From Progne subis subis (taxonomy: Eukaryota > Chordata > Aves > Passeriformes > Hirundinidae): a stretch of DNA of 64,000 bases. Each line of letters starts with the position of its first letter. The stretch's first letter is position 1. The notes beneath the pieces were generated by a model, which ran no database searches, was not told the origin of the DNA, and worked only from the letters and a program-made list of their open reading frames with translations. Below, in pieces: positions 1 through 11,254 of this stretch. The DNA is taken from the NCBI GenBank assembly GCA_022316685.1, contig JAKJHU010000820.1, positions 52,755 through 116,754 of the forward strand. Reading direction: 5' to 3'. The position numbers were made by a program, and so were the translations under genes.

Positions 1-2160
1 GCCTCAATTATCCCCTTGCAAAGAGCATTGCAGTTGCCCTGAGCAAGGGACTGAATCATGAGCTTCCTTGTTGTCGGATCACTCACCTGCTTCTCAACCG
101 CAGCTGTCAGCCATCCTGCAAAGCACAGGAATGGCTCATCAACTCCCTGGATGATCGTTGCAAAGGACTGCTGTGGAGTAGCCAGCTGTATGGTCTGAAC
201 CAAGGCTGCCATGCCTGTCTGCTGGCACTGCTCCTGGATCAAGGGCTCATAACCAGCCTGCCCTTCAGCCCTGGTATAGTTGCCTGTTCCCATTAGCATA
301 TCGATATTAACCATACGCCTAGGATCACCTGGACCCAGTGTTGTATTCTGTTCCACTGCTCTGACTGCCAGCTGAGTCCATTTATGCTCAAAGAAGTCAT
401 ATTCACCTGGTGGGAAAAGGGCTCGAGCCAAGCTCCGAATGTCGAAGGGTGTCAAAAAACTGGCATTAAAATAATGGAGAACCTGCATCACCTCGGCTGA
501 GCCCAAACCATATTTCCCGACTGCATCATGCAATTCTGTCAAGGCCTGCCAAGCCAAGGGTTGATAGGTGTTATGAGTAGCACCCTGAAGGACAGGGAAG
601 GCCTGAAGACCCTCAGATGAAGCAGCAGCACCTGCCATATCCTGTCCTGTGGGCCCCACAGGGTCAGAGGCAGGCACTTGGCTGGGGACCGGCTGAACAC
701 CAGACACTGCAGGTCCAGCACCAGCATCAGCACCATTGTTCAGCCCTTCAACCTCAGCCTTCACTTCCCCCCAGAACCGCCCGCGGTCTTTCGGGCGTAC
801 AGTCACCTGACAAGGGGGTAGCGTCCAGGCTGTGGACGAAGAGCCAACAGCGCGGTAACTTTTGCTCTTGTCAAAGACTGGCTGCATTCCGGCCGTGTCC
901 CCGTTTGCGCTGAACTTAAACACCTCAGCGCCCGTAGCTGCCACAACGCTAGCAGCAGGAAGTGGGGATGGTGCCAGACCAGCCGCTGGCGCTGGGCCCG
1001 CTGCATCCGAAGCTGTGCTGGAGCCCACGCTGGCCGCTGGAGACCGGTCAGATGGCTCCGCGGCAGACACGCATCCCAGCACGGCTGGGGAGTTTGTGTC
1101 GCGTTCAGGCGGAGGCGGCGACCGCACCTCCTTCCCTGGCGGGGCCGCGTCGGTCCCTGCTGGCAGCCCATTAGAACTGGCCGCATCAGAACCTCTCCCC
1201 ACCCCGCAAGCATCGCCCGCAGCCCATGGGTCTGGCGTGGGAGGCAGAGTGTCCAGAACCCCCCCGAGAAGGGGTCCCGTGGGGGGGTGGAAGCCTCCTG
1301 GCACCGCCACCCCCGAGCGGGGCAGAACTGTCAGCCCGCGCATGGGGGCAGTGCCCACCGAGGGACTGACCAGGACCCTGCCTCCGGCAGCGTCCCTGCC
1401 CCGCGCTGCTGCTTTGGCAGGCGGCGCGGGGGCAGAGGCGGCCAATGCAGCCGCCTCCGGGCCCGGCCTGGGTGGCAGGGCGGGGAACTCCATGTCACCC
1501 GACTCCATCGGATATGTCGTGCGGCAGAACGGACAGTGCACAGTGACCAAATCTCGTCTAAAAGAAAGCGGAGCCTGCATTCCCGGGCCACAGCCCCCCC
1601 AACAATGCCGGAAAGGCATGGAGAGGAGGCGGCCCCGCCCCGCTCCGGCGGCTCTGCGGCACAGGTACAAGCGGGACTGGCCCCGGGCTCAGCGGGGCTC
1701 TGCCCCCCCTCTGCCCGAGATCAGCGCCAGAACCTGAGGCAGGGGAACCCCCCCACGCAGGAATGGGGGAGGAAGGGGAAGAATCCACATCACAAAGGAG
1801 CTGAAGTTCGGATTCCAGGTCTGATATAATGACCCCGCCCCCCTCCAGCTCTCCGTCCTGCTTCAGACCGGGGCTGCTAGCCTGCGAGCTGGAAGGGGTC
1901 GACTTAAACACAGCCCTCTCTAACAACTTCCACTGCAGGAACAAATCTGCAGTTTCTTCGTCATATTCTATTTCGAGGGTGTCTAACAGATATTCCCCCA
2001 GGAGATACCATTCCTGCCAACTGAGCACAGCATTTGATGTGGGAAAGAACTCACGCTGTCTGCCCCATGTGAATAGACTCTGGAGTCCCTCCTGGGAGAT
2101 CTGAGCATTTTTCTGCTCCAAGAGGTCTCCCCAAAACTCCAATACTAAAGAGTCCTGCAT
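1..2160 (-). pseudogene. gag: ERV gag (matrix to capsid), runs off the left edge
   Basis: This is a retroviral structural polyprotein read on the minus strand from the ATG at 2160. The first frame (2160 to 1558) is matrix-like: an acidic and aromatic N-terminus beginning MQDSLVLEFWGDLLE, then a Pro/Ser-rich stretch. From about 1587 down to base 1 a second frame is open for over 500 codons and holds the capsid. Its major homology region, with the QG..E......F pattern typical of retroviral capsids, lies at about 90-155. The two frames meet at a run of seven C (1594-1600; G7 in the sense strand), so one short indel is the only break I see. A CPFC pair follows the break. The 5' LTR and primer site lie just upstream at 2216-2627. 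Protease and pol would lie beyond the left edge. The Trp-type primer site suggests an alpha- or betaretrovirus-like avian ERV. Confidence 0.85.
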
Positions 2161-2215
2161 AATAAACACAAAACAGGGAAAAAAGGGGAAGGAAAACCTC
2201 ACCAAACTGGTTCTA

Positions 2216-2233
2216 CTACACGAGGGGTCACCA
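2216..2233 (-). promoter_or_regulatory. Retroviral primer-binding site, tRNA-Trp type
   Basis: Read on the minus strand, TGGTGACCCC starts two bases after the LTR end. These ten bases equal the start of the tRNA-Trp primer site known from avian leukosis viruses. The next eight bases have drifted. It fixes the LTR boundary and the sense strand of the provirus. Confidence 0.75.
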
Positions 2234-2235
2234 GT

Positions 2236-2627
2236 TGTTACCGAGACACAAAAAGAAGTCACATGGAGAGAGAGAGAGATTTTCCAGGCAGAGGTTCCTC
2301 CGATCCGGCTCAAGGCTGAGTCCAGGCGGAGCAAGAGCCTCTTTGTTTATATCTTACTTTTTATACATTTGTGGGTCTAGCAGAAGATTGGCTTTTTGGG
2401 GTTTCCACCCCTCAGCCTCAGTGGCCAGACCAATTGTCAGTTACAATTGTTTTCAGGTTAGAAATATGCAAACAAAGGACAGAGAATGAAAAACAAAGGA
2501 TTTGTTTATGTTACATATGTGGGAAAAAGGTAGAACTGCTTCTAATATTCTACAGTAACTAAAAAGATTTGACTCCATTTTATGAAAATTCAAAAGGCTA
2601 TAAAAACTCAGAAAAACCAGGGTAACA
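2236..2627 (-). mobile_element. 5' LTR of the left-edge provirus
   Basis: This is a 392-bp LTR bounded by a 7-bp terminal inverted repeat (TGTTACC at 2236, GGTAACA ending at 2627), with TG...CA ends. On the minus strand it carries a TATA-like TATAAAAAG (2365-2357). It aligns along most of its length with the LTR at 23373-23761. It is followed on the sense strand by two bases, a tRNA-Trp-type primer site and gag, so it is a 5' LTR. The other LTR and the target-site duplication are outside the window. Confidence 0.88.
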
Positions 2628-2779
2628 GCCAAGCACATAGTTTTACTGAATATATAATTTTACTTTTGTGTTGCCTTAATACTCACAGTAGAATAAGACC
2701 ATTCTTTCCATGGGTTTCTGTGTTCTTTAAATCGCCCCTGTCAGTTGGCAGAACATGTATCGGAGCCTGATGAAAGCAA

Positions 2780-3060
2780 GGCTCTGCTGTGATCTAGCTG
2801 GGCCTCACGGAATGCAGACGGCCACTGTCAGTCGATGGAACTCCTGGAAGCAAGGCTCAGATGTGAAAAAGGCGTGCACCATGGAACCCAAGAGACCCTG
2901 ATGGAACCAAGGCTACAGTGAGTCACAGAGGGACCCCATGGAAGCCAGGAGAGCATTGTGAGGCTGTGGAACAATCTAGCACCAAGGTTCCACTGGGACC
3001 TGACAGTACGCCATGGAAGTGAATCGCCCCAAACCGGGCCAAGAGACACTTCTGAGACAA
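2780..3060. repeat. Degenerate minisatellite, period about 38 bp
   Basis: Diverged units contain variants of ATGGAACCAAGG and of GTGAGGCTGTGGAAC. The same kind of unit, better preserved, occurs at 52545-52890. No gene is visible here. Confidence 0.55.
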
Positions 3061-3300
3061 AGTCCAAGAAGCTGGGATTTGTTTTATTCAGCACACCCGG
3101 TGTGTGGGGATATCTCCTGCCAACAGCGCACACACAGGCACACAGCAGATGACAATATATGGTTACACTTTATGCATATTCATAGTTTTCCTTAGAAAAG
3201 GTGGGGTTATGTAAACTGTATCTTAGAACTCATTACTATCATTCGCGTAGGCGAGGCGCAGGCACAGCACCCTGGTGGTGGCACTGAGGAAGGCTCCATG
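3010..3300 (-). mobile_element. Probable LTR fragment
   Basis: On the minus strand a TGAATAAAACAAATCC polyadenylation-like site (about 3090-3075) follows an AT-rich U3-like stretch. The boundaries are not resolved. I see no coding sequence. Confidence 0.35.
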
Positions 3301-3321
3301 TCCTCCTTGGTGGTCCCCTGA

Positions 3322-3870
3322 TGTTGGGGAGGATGAAGCCAGAAAGCCCTATAAATATGATTGCTTTGATTCTGAGAATGTGAAACCTGTAAGTGAGATA
3401 GAATTGAAAGGAAGTTTTGATGTTTGAGATGTCCTAGCTACTGGATGTCTGGGAAAACAGTTATGTGACCAGCTGAAGGTCACCTGCAGCCAGACCCAGA
3501 GGTCAAATGGAATGTCCTGTCTCTCCCCCACAACGTATGGTTCATCCCACATCTGTAACCCTCCCCTGAAGTATCAGGTGTCTGTAACCCCATTGGCCCA
3601 AGTCCTGTTCCAGCCCACCTTGAGACCCCTTATCAGGGGGCTGCAAGGATGGGCTAGTCCTCCTTGATCTTGCCTCTTTGCTCTTGCCTCTTTGCTCTTT
3701 GCTCCTTACCTAGCACCCTTCCCCGAGAAATTCCCTCTCCCTTCCCCCACCTTCCTAGGCCTTGCCACGAGCTGCAGCCTGGCAGCTCAGAGCAAGGCTT
3801 CACATCCCTTACAATAAACCTCATCTTCTAAAACCCAACTTCAGAGATCTCTCGTCTACATTCATCTACA
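3322..3870 (+). mobile_element. Solo LTR, same family as 19331-19767
   Basis: The element begins TGTTGGGGAGG and ends CATCTACA. It shares with 19331-19767 the block around CCTATAAATATGATTGCTT near the start, an ACAATAAACC polyadenylation signal (about 3808-3817), and a closing stretch with the pattern AGATCTCTCGTCTACA. No internal retroviral genes flank it. I found no clear target-site duplication. Confidence 0.65.
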
Positions 3871-4165
3871 CCGTCCTGGAGTCAGCAGCAGTGAAGCAAT
3901 TTCTACACCCTGATGAAGGCTGGACGTCTTCATTGCCGTGCCCTTTTCATCTTTCTCCTCTAGGCATGTACAGTCTCTTGTTTGCTGTTTCAGTGACTAC
4001 CTCACTGGTTTTAGCAAGCTCTGTCCTTCATTTCTGCAAGATTTGTTCCCTGTTTCTTGACAAGTTTCATCCTGTGTCTTAAGCTTGTGGGTAATACTTG
4101 CTAGCTTCCATGTGTATCTTATTCTTGCCCAAGGATGCCCAGGCACAGTGCTTTTAACCCTTTCA
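3871..4165. other. Unassigned spacer
   Basis: Only short open frames are present. No domain or recognisable repeat was found between the LTR and the duplicated unit that starts near 4168. Confidence 0.4.
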
Positions 4166-4167
4166 CA

Positions 4168-4625
4168 AGCAAAGACTGGGGAGCAACTCTTGGACACTGG
4201 GAATTCCCGCAGGTGCACCCACCTTTGCAGACAGTGAGGATCCAACCTCTCTGGGAGAGGGCCCAGCTTTTACACTGTTAAACAAACAAGTTGACATCAC
4301 TTCTAGTGTGGGAACATCTGGTTTCATTCTCCATTTGGTTTCTCCCAAAGCCTGGCCAGGGCTCAAGGAGGAACCAAGGGAGCTTGACTTTGATCCTACA
4401 GCCCCAAACAAAGCCAGATGGGGCCTTGTCCAGCTTCTAAATACAGAAAGGTAAATGCATGTTTCACCAATGAACACATACAGAGATCATAATGCTAATA
4501 ATGCTTTGTTAATGAGCAGATACAAATACAACATTTGGTTGGAAGGTTCACCTAGAGGTCAGCTTTGCATCAGGGCCTGGTGTTCAGGCCTCAGCCAGGG
4601 CCTGGTGTTCAGGCCTCAGTACTTC
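4168..4625 (+). repeat. Diverged tandem copy of 5946-6392
   Basis: Matches run in order across the whole stretch: GGACACTGGGAATT, GGGAGAGGGCCCAGCT, CCCAAAGCCTGGCCAGGG, CAGCCCCAAACAA, AATGAGCAGATACAAA and CAGGGCCTGGTGTTCAGGCC each have a counterpart at 5946-6392. The pair is spaced about 1.78 kb apart. A third copy lies inverted within 59755-60185. Confidence 0.7.
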
Positions 4626-5098
4626 AATCAGTACTTTGACCTATAGATGAACAACAACCTTTGATAACAGAGTTTAGATTTAGGTATTATGCATAAAGAC
4701 ATCACCTCTTGTTCTTCAATGACATGCTCTTCACATTCATTACTCAGAGCTATAATTCACATTCCTTTCAAAACATGCCTAATGAGTTGCTATTCTCTGT
4801 TCTTTATCAAACATCCCTTGTTTCTTGAGACTGTGTCTCTTTTTAGACAAGCCTCAATACTACATTTCCCAGAAAAAAATGTTACAACAACTCCAACATG
4901 GAAATATAACACACCAAGTTCTCACTCTGCAGTGATTACAGTGACTGCCATGAATGCATTTTGCAGCAGCCTCCAATTTGGAAGCCAATCCCATGAAGAA
5001 TTTTCTTCTTTCAGCCACTCTTCTCCTGATCTTTCTATCGAGGGGATTTCTGATTGTTGGACTTCAAACCCAACACTGATTCCTGCAACATTCCTGTC
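4626..5098. other. Unassigned, AT-leaning spacer
   Basis: The longest open frame (4689-5102, plus strand) has no recognisable domain. The stretch adjoins the env relic and could be retroviral 3' sequence, but no LTR ends are visible. Confidence 0.35.
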
Positions 5099-5611
5099 CT
5101 AGAATAGCACAGGCTCCTCCTTGGTCAGCAAGCAGATAATCCAAGGCCATGCAGTTCTGTAGAGCCTCATTTGTGTTTGTTGGAGCTCAGTGGATGTGCT
5201 ATTGGATATTTTAATAGCATCTCTTTTTACTTCTTCTAATAATGCATTTATCTCAATAATGTAAACTCCATAGGACAAGGCAGCCCACACGGGGCACAGG
5301 GTGAACCAGAATCTTTGGCTTCCTGAGACCAAAGGCACTCTCTGTGGGGAAAATGTTCTCTTGGCCCCAGCTCTTCCTTGTGGATGTTGCTGAAGTACCC
5401 TCAAGGGAGGCATCAATTTTGCCTGGAAACAGGACCCAAACCATCCTTTAGGAATCTGTTTATGGGCAGTCTCCACACACCCAGCAGCTCCCATTCCCAG
5501 TACCAAAAGAAGGTCTGATTTCCTATTTCCCGCTGTGGGTTGCTGATGATCCAGGGCTCTTCCCTGTGCTGCTGTTGTGTCCCCGGTGCATTTGGGCAAG
5601 AGGAGTTTCAC
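5099..5611 (-). pseudogene. env: ERV env transmembrane-subunit relic
   Basis: A 170-codon minus-strand frame holds an envelope transmembrane-like segment. A coiled-coil-like stretch (INALLEEVKRDAIKIS, about 5255-5205) is followed by LQQTQ. The sequence then slips by one frame near 5150, after which the conserved heptad and disulfide-loop region (MALDYLLADQ followed by a Cys) can be read in the shifted frame. The frame break and the missing surface subunit make it non-functional. The upstream part of the frame is not recognisably env. It sits outside block A and has no LTR immediately next to it. Confidence 0.6.
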
Positions 5612-6406
5612 AGTGCTTCTGTTCCTTCTGTTGGTGCTGTTTCCAATATGCTGTGACCAAAATCCATCCTCATCTACCCAAACCCACAGGTTCTTTTCCT
5701 TTATCCATATGCAATTTTTGGATGCATTTTAGCACCAAAGCACCAAAGACACAGACACCACCTGAAGGAATCAGTGTCATTTACTGCAGTTCAAAGCAGC
5801 AAAGGAGCACAAAAGGAGCAGCTCAGCAATGCACCCAACCATCACTACCAAAGATTGCCTGCAGGGATTGAGAAAGATCCATCACCAGTCACCCTCAGAC
5901 TTTCCCATGAGCCACACCCACACATCAGCTGGGGGAAGCTGTCCCAGCCAAGGACTGCAGAGCCACTCCCGGACACTGGGAATTGCTGCAGGTGCCTCCA
6001 GCCACAGGTGAGGCTCCAACCTGGCTGGGAGAGGGCCCAGCTCTGATAGTGCTGAATAAACCAACTGACAGCACTTCTAGGGCAGGAACAGCTGGTTTCA
6101 TCCTCCTCTTGGGTCCCTCCCAAAGCCTGGCCAGGGCCCAAGGAGGAGCCAAGGGAGGTGACTTTGACCATCCAGCCCCAAACAAGGCCAGATGTCAGAT
6201 TTCATGGCCTTGTCTGGCTTCTAAACACAGAAAGGTCAATACATGTCTCACTAATGAGTGGATACATCTGTCATGCTGCTAATGACCATGCATATTTCAA
6301 TAATGAGCAGATACAAAGATAACCTTTGGTTGAAGGTTGATGCAGAGGTCCCTTTGGCTCAGGGCCTGCTGTTCAGGCCTCACTCAGGCCTCTTGTCCAG
6401 GCCTGG

Positions 6407-6500
6407 GATGAGCAGGGACATCTTTCACCACATCAGGTTGTTCAGAGCCCTGTCCCAGCTGGACTTGAATGTTTCCAGGGATAGGGCATTGACCTCCTGC
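6407..6500 (-). mobile_element. CR1 LINE 3'-end fragment
   Basis: The complement reads CATCCCTGGAAACATTCAAG-type sequence followed by CAGCTGGGACAGGGCTCTGA, a familiar part of CR1 3' ends. The inverted copy is at 59617-59710 and a related copy is at 62699-62825. Confidence 0.55.
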
Positions 6501-6559
6501 AGCCCCCCACATCTCCCCTGGCCACGGAACCTGGCTGCAGAAATGGGTCCTTGGGGTGC

Positions 6560-7149
6560 TTTCCAAGGAAACTTGAAGGGATGAGGGATCCAAAGCCAGC
6601 AGTGGGGTCAGTGCAGTGTCCATGGCCACAGCCTCTTGCAATGGCCCAGGGCAGGTTGGGATGATGATCCACCCTCACTCCTGGCCCAGGGCAGGGCTGC
6701 AGTGCTCTTGGTGGCACCTTGGGCTTGGCACACACTTGAGGAGGGTTTCTATTTTCACTGATTGCTTCAAAAAGAAATTAAGAAAATCCTTCTTTGGCTA
6801 AGTGCAGCCAGGTCTCCAAGGAAAGCAGGTCCCAGGTGAGTGAGAAGAGATAGGATGTGGTTTGGGAATGTGGAGCAAGGTTGTCCACACCGGGTCAGAT
6901 CCCAAAACACAGCTTCTCTGAGCAGGCCAGATCTCCTTGGGAGACCCTGGTTCAGTATCAACCACAGAATGCTGCAACCACCTCTTGTGTAATGAGAACA
7001 GAAATTAAATACACACTTTAAAAGAGAACTACATATTACTTAGAAGTTCTTTGAAATATTTCTCCATAACTGCAGCAGGAAAACTTCCTAATGAACTGCA
7101 CCAGACCAGAGGGAAATCAAGGCACAGCCATGGTTTGTCAGGATTTGCT
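6560..7149. other. Unassigned part of block A
   Basis: This stretch is duplicated at 58920-59560. No conserved frame is shared by both copies, so the short open frames here are not supported as genes. Confidence 0.45.
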
Positions 7150-7970
7150 TGATCCTGGTGAGTCCCATGGTGCATTCGGTGTGGAGCCCTGGAACCTCAG
7201 GGCTGAGAGGAGATTGCACAAACCTTTCCAGGAGTAGAAGTCAGAAGAAAAACCCAAAGTATCTCAATGCATCAATGGGTCCCACTGAGGTCCATCCCCA
7301 ACACAGGCTCTTCATGGAGTCCATGAAGGAGAGAATTGGAGGCCAGAATTGCACAAAAACCTCTCAGAGACTCAGTAGCAAAAAGAAGTACTTAAATTAA
7401 TCCTGAGTACCTTGAAGCATTAATGAGTTCCACTGAGTGTTGTTACTAGCTAAGAATCTCAAGGGACTAATTAAAGCAGATAATTGAGGCCATGATTGCA
7501 CAAACCTCTCAGACTCTTTTTTGACCCAGTTTTGTGCCAAAAAGTTCTCCAATACCTTGACTACCCTGAAGCATTAATGAGCCCCACTGTTGTTACTGAC
7601 AAAGAAACCTAAGGGACTTATTATAGTAGATAATTGGGGCCATGATAGCAGAGTCTCTCACAGAGACAGGTTTAAAAGGGAAATACCAAGTACCTTTAAA
7701 AACCTGAAGTTCCTTAAAGTATTGATGAGCCCCACTGTGTGTCATTACCCACAAAGCCTCTCAAGGGACTAATTACAGCAGATAATTGGAGGCCATGATT
7801 GCGCAAACCTCTCACAGACCCCAAGGCAAAAGCAAAACCAAAGTCCTTTGAAAAACCTGCAGTCCCTGGAAGCATTCAGGAGCCCCCCAGGGCCATTGCT
7901 GACCAAGGCTCCCCAGGGACTCCTTCCAGCACATCCTTGAGGCCACTGGGATGTGAGGGGGATGCTGAGG
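7150..7970 (+). repeat. Tandem array, about 5 units of roughly 150-170 bp
   Basis: Each unit runs through GAAGCATTAATGAGCCCCACTG, a GTTGTTACT-type segment, CTCAAGGGACTAATTA, GCAGATAATTGGAGGCCATG and CACAAACCTCTCAGAGAC variants. Units start near 7150, 7370, 7530, 7680 and 7830. The array is mirrored in block C at 58150-58920, so it is older than the duplication. No open frame is shared among units. Confidence 0.75.
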
Positions 7971-10900
7971 GCAGCACAAGGGGCTAACAGTGCCCAGCCT
8001 TGCTGGGGCTGTGCCAGGAGGCCCCAGGGCCTCAGGACAAGGTGTCTCCTCACAGCCCTTGGTGGCACAGAGGCTGCTGTGCCCCAGGACACCAAGTCTT
8101 GGCTTCTCTTTGTGCCCACCTGTCATCACTGCCTTCAGTTCTCTGCTCTGCCTGGGGCCTGGGGACACTTTCTCTGTCCTGTCCCTCAGTGGGACCCATT
8201 AAAACTTCAAGAAACTTTGGAGTTGGATTCGGACTTGGAGTTCCTGAGAGGTTTCTTCAGCTCCTTCTCAGGGACTGATGTTCAGGGCCTGAGCACAAAG
8301 CCCAAGAGGGTCATTAAAGTCTTTGTGCTGTGTCTGTGCTGCTGAGCTGGGCCGGGCTCCTGGCACAGAGGAAGCTCCTAGCAACCAAGAAGAGCTTCAA
8401 AAACACATCTCTCTTGATGAGCAGCTCTTCTCCCAGCCCAGCAGGGCTGGGGCATTGCCTGCAGCCACCCCGGGCACAGCACACAGGCACAGAGAGCTTC
8501 AATCACTCAGGGCTGGGAAGGAGCTGAGAAGTGACTGCGGGAGAATCACTCCCAGCCCTTGGCACAGGAACCTCTGGCTGCAGGACAAGGCAGCTGCAGC
8601 TCCTGCAGGGATCTCCTAAAGCTGCAACATCCCAATGCCTACAGACTCTGTGAGTACATTCTCTGATTATCTCTTGTGCAGAGCAGCCAGGGGTGCCCAG
8701 GGCTGTCCTGCAGAGCAGGGTCCTGCAGCCCAGGGCACTGTGCTGGGCCAGGGACTCTGCTGCCTGCCAGGGACAGCTCTCAGCCAGCCTGGGGAGCTGC
8801 TCACAGCACTGGGGAGAAGCTGTGGGGGGAAGGAGCCGCCCTGAGCAGGGCAGGTGCTGCTGCTGAGAGGTGCTGTGTGGGGCAGGGCTGCTCCCAGCTC
8901 CAGACCAGCCTGGGCACAGCTCTGGAGGACACTTGCCAAAAGAAGGTAAGCCTGGGATTGCTGTAAAGATCAGGAGCTCTCTTGAGAGTTGTTTCTCTTT
9001 CCTGCTTGGAGCGGGGTGGGAAGGCTTAGGTGGTGATAAAAAGAATTTTGCTTTTTATACATTTTTCATATATGCATAGCTCTGTTAACTACTATTATAT
9101 TGTTATATGTCTGTAATCCTTAATTAACTCTATTCAACTGCTGTTACTGGTATTTATATCAGTGTTATCCTTGATTAACTCTAGTGCATTACTCTCTTTG
9201 TCTTAGATTTTAGAACAATAAGCAGACCTTCTAAATACATTCCAGAAATACTGTATAGTTTTACTATCAGGAAAAAAAAAACCTGCAAGAAGAACATTTT
9301 GTTTTTTAACCAGAGTGTGAGCAGTCATTAAAAAAAAAAAAGAAAAGTGAGGCAAAGAAGACCTTTGAAGGCTTCTTTGGAAGAAATGGTCCTCCTCCAA
9401 CAGGTTTACCCAGGGGTGTGTAACTGGGGCAACTGAATCTCATATTTGATGTCTCTGGTAAATATCCTAATTAATCAACATTAATACATTTTTAAATCAG
9501 ATCCTGGGTGTGCCCCATCCCCACTGGGACACCTGGAAGCTTCATTTAAGGTCTGGTTTTTACTTTTCTGTCCTAATGATGTTACAAGGTGTTTTTTTTC
9601 TCTTTTGATTACATGCAACAGGAGGATGAGAGAAGCAAAATAGGAATTGAAATCACAGAACATTCTGAGTTGAAAGGGACACACAGGATCATCAAAGTCA
9701 TGTTTGAACATTTACAGAGACTCCAGAACTGTAACTTTGGGTGGTCAGTCTCTCTGCTGGGAGGCTCCTAAAGGGCCTTCAGCTACTCCTCAGCCCCGGA
9801 CAGCTCCAGCATCACCTTTGCAGGGCCCAGCAGGGCTCTCCTGAGCTGCCCTTGCCCCCTGCAGACAGAGCCTGCCCCAGGCAGGGCCCTGCAGACAAGC
9901 AGGTGTCTGTAGGGCCGGGCCCAGGGCACAGAGGGTGGGATGGGCTCTGTGAGCGCTGGCAGGGACAAGGCTCCTCTCAGCAGGGAAATGTCCAGGCACA
10001 GGGAGATGCTCAGGGAAGGAGAGGGGGCTGAACAGAGCAGTGCTGGGGGCAGGAGGGCACTGTTGGTGTGTGGGAGGTGCCGTGCACAGCTGGCTACGGG
10101 AACACTGTCCTGAGTGCCAGGTTGTCTGTGCCCTGCCCTCCCAGGCACAGCACCACAACATCTTCTCTTCTTTCTGCCCTCCCCTGATATTGTCACTGTC
10201 ACCTGGTGCTCTCAGGGAGGCTCTGGCATTTGCAGCAGCTGAGTCAGGCACTGCCCTTGGGATTGCTGCCAGGCAGCTGTGTCCATGGGAATGGGGTGTC
10301 CAAGCTTGCCTGTCACCTGTGGGGCTGTGGGCAAAGCATCCATGGGAAAGGGGAATGAGCTGAGCCCCCTCCCTGAGATCCCATCATGGGCACACCCGGG
10401 GATCTCCTTGCTGTGTCCTTCCAAGCTCTGAGCTGCCCTCCTGGCTGCAAATCTGTGCCACAGCCTCTGGGAGTTCCCTGAATGTCCCATGGGGAAGTGC
10501 AGAGGTGCCAGAGCTGAGGAAATGCTGTTGGGTTTGCCAAGGGAGCCGTGAGTGTCCTTGGCAGAAGAGGGTGCTGAGCCCTTGCCCAGAGACCTTTGGA
10601 GAGGCTGAGACATTCAGGGATCCCTCTGCTCTGGGTAGGGTCTGGTTTATCCCAGGGTGACACAGGAGTGTGATTGTGCTCTGATTGCAGCCAAAGGTGC
10701 AAACCCAGGGCAGTTGGGAACAAGCCCATCCAGATCCTCGCCTTCCCTAAGCCACAGGGAATCCTTTGCCTCTCACATCTCTCAGTGGTAAAATCTCAGT
10801 GCAGCAGAAATGGTGGGGATTTCTGACACCAGAAAAACAGGAATGATGTGTGTGCAGGAAAAGAATGGCTAAAATTGCTTCCTGCTCCCTATGCCCTTTA

Positions 10901-11254
10901 GAAGTTGAAGTGCAGATGCTACCGAGCCTGCCTGCATTAGGAGTGATTCCACTGACAAATCCTGAAGATCCAGCCTTGTCCCTCTGCCACATGGCCACAC
11001 ATCCAGGGCAGCAGGGCAGGGATGGCTCCTGGAGAGCCCCCACGCACAGGCCTGGCTGCTCCTGGCACACTCAGACAGCACAACTGGAGCTCAGGCAGGG
11101 ACCTGGGTGAAGGTTTTCTCAGAGCAGGAACAAGGGTGGGAGAATCACAGTGGGACAGTCTGCAGGGAATGGCCCAGGTTTGGCTCAAAGCAGCCTCTGC
11201 TGACTTGTCACTGTCCTTTATCCATGAACAGGTTCCCATGGGCAGGCACAGGAA
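7971..11254. other. GC-rich 5' flank of olfactory receptor 1
   Basis: This stretch is duplicated inverted at 55007-58150. It contains many overlapping open frames on both strands, none with a recognisable domain. GTGAGT at 8650 and other splice-like sites occur but no exon can be supported. Upstream non-coding exons of the receptor could lie here, since many vertebrate receptors have them. Confidence 0.5.

Noticed and set aside
862..1737. 291-codon plus-strand open frame
   Set aside because: It is antisense to the gag frame, in GC-rich DNA with matching codon register. The sense strand has the capsid homology region and an LTR in the right place.
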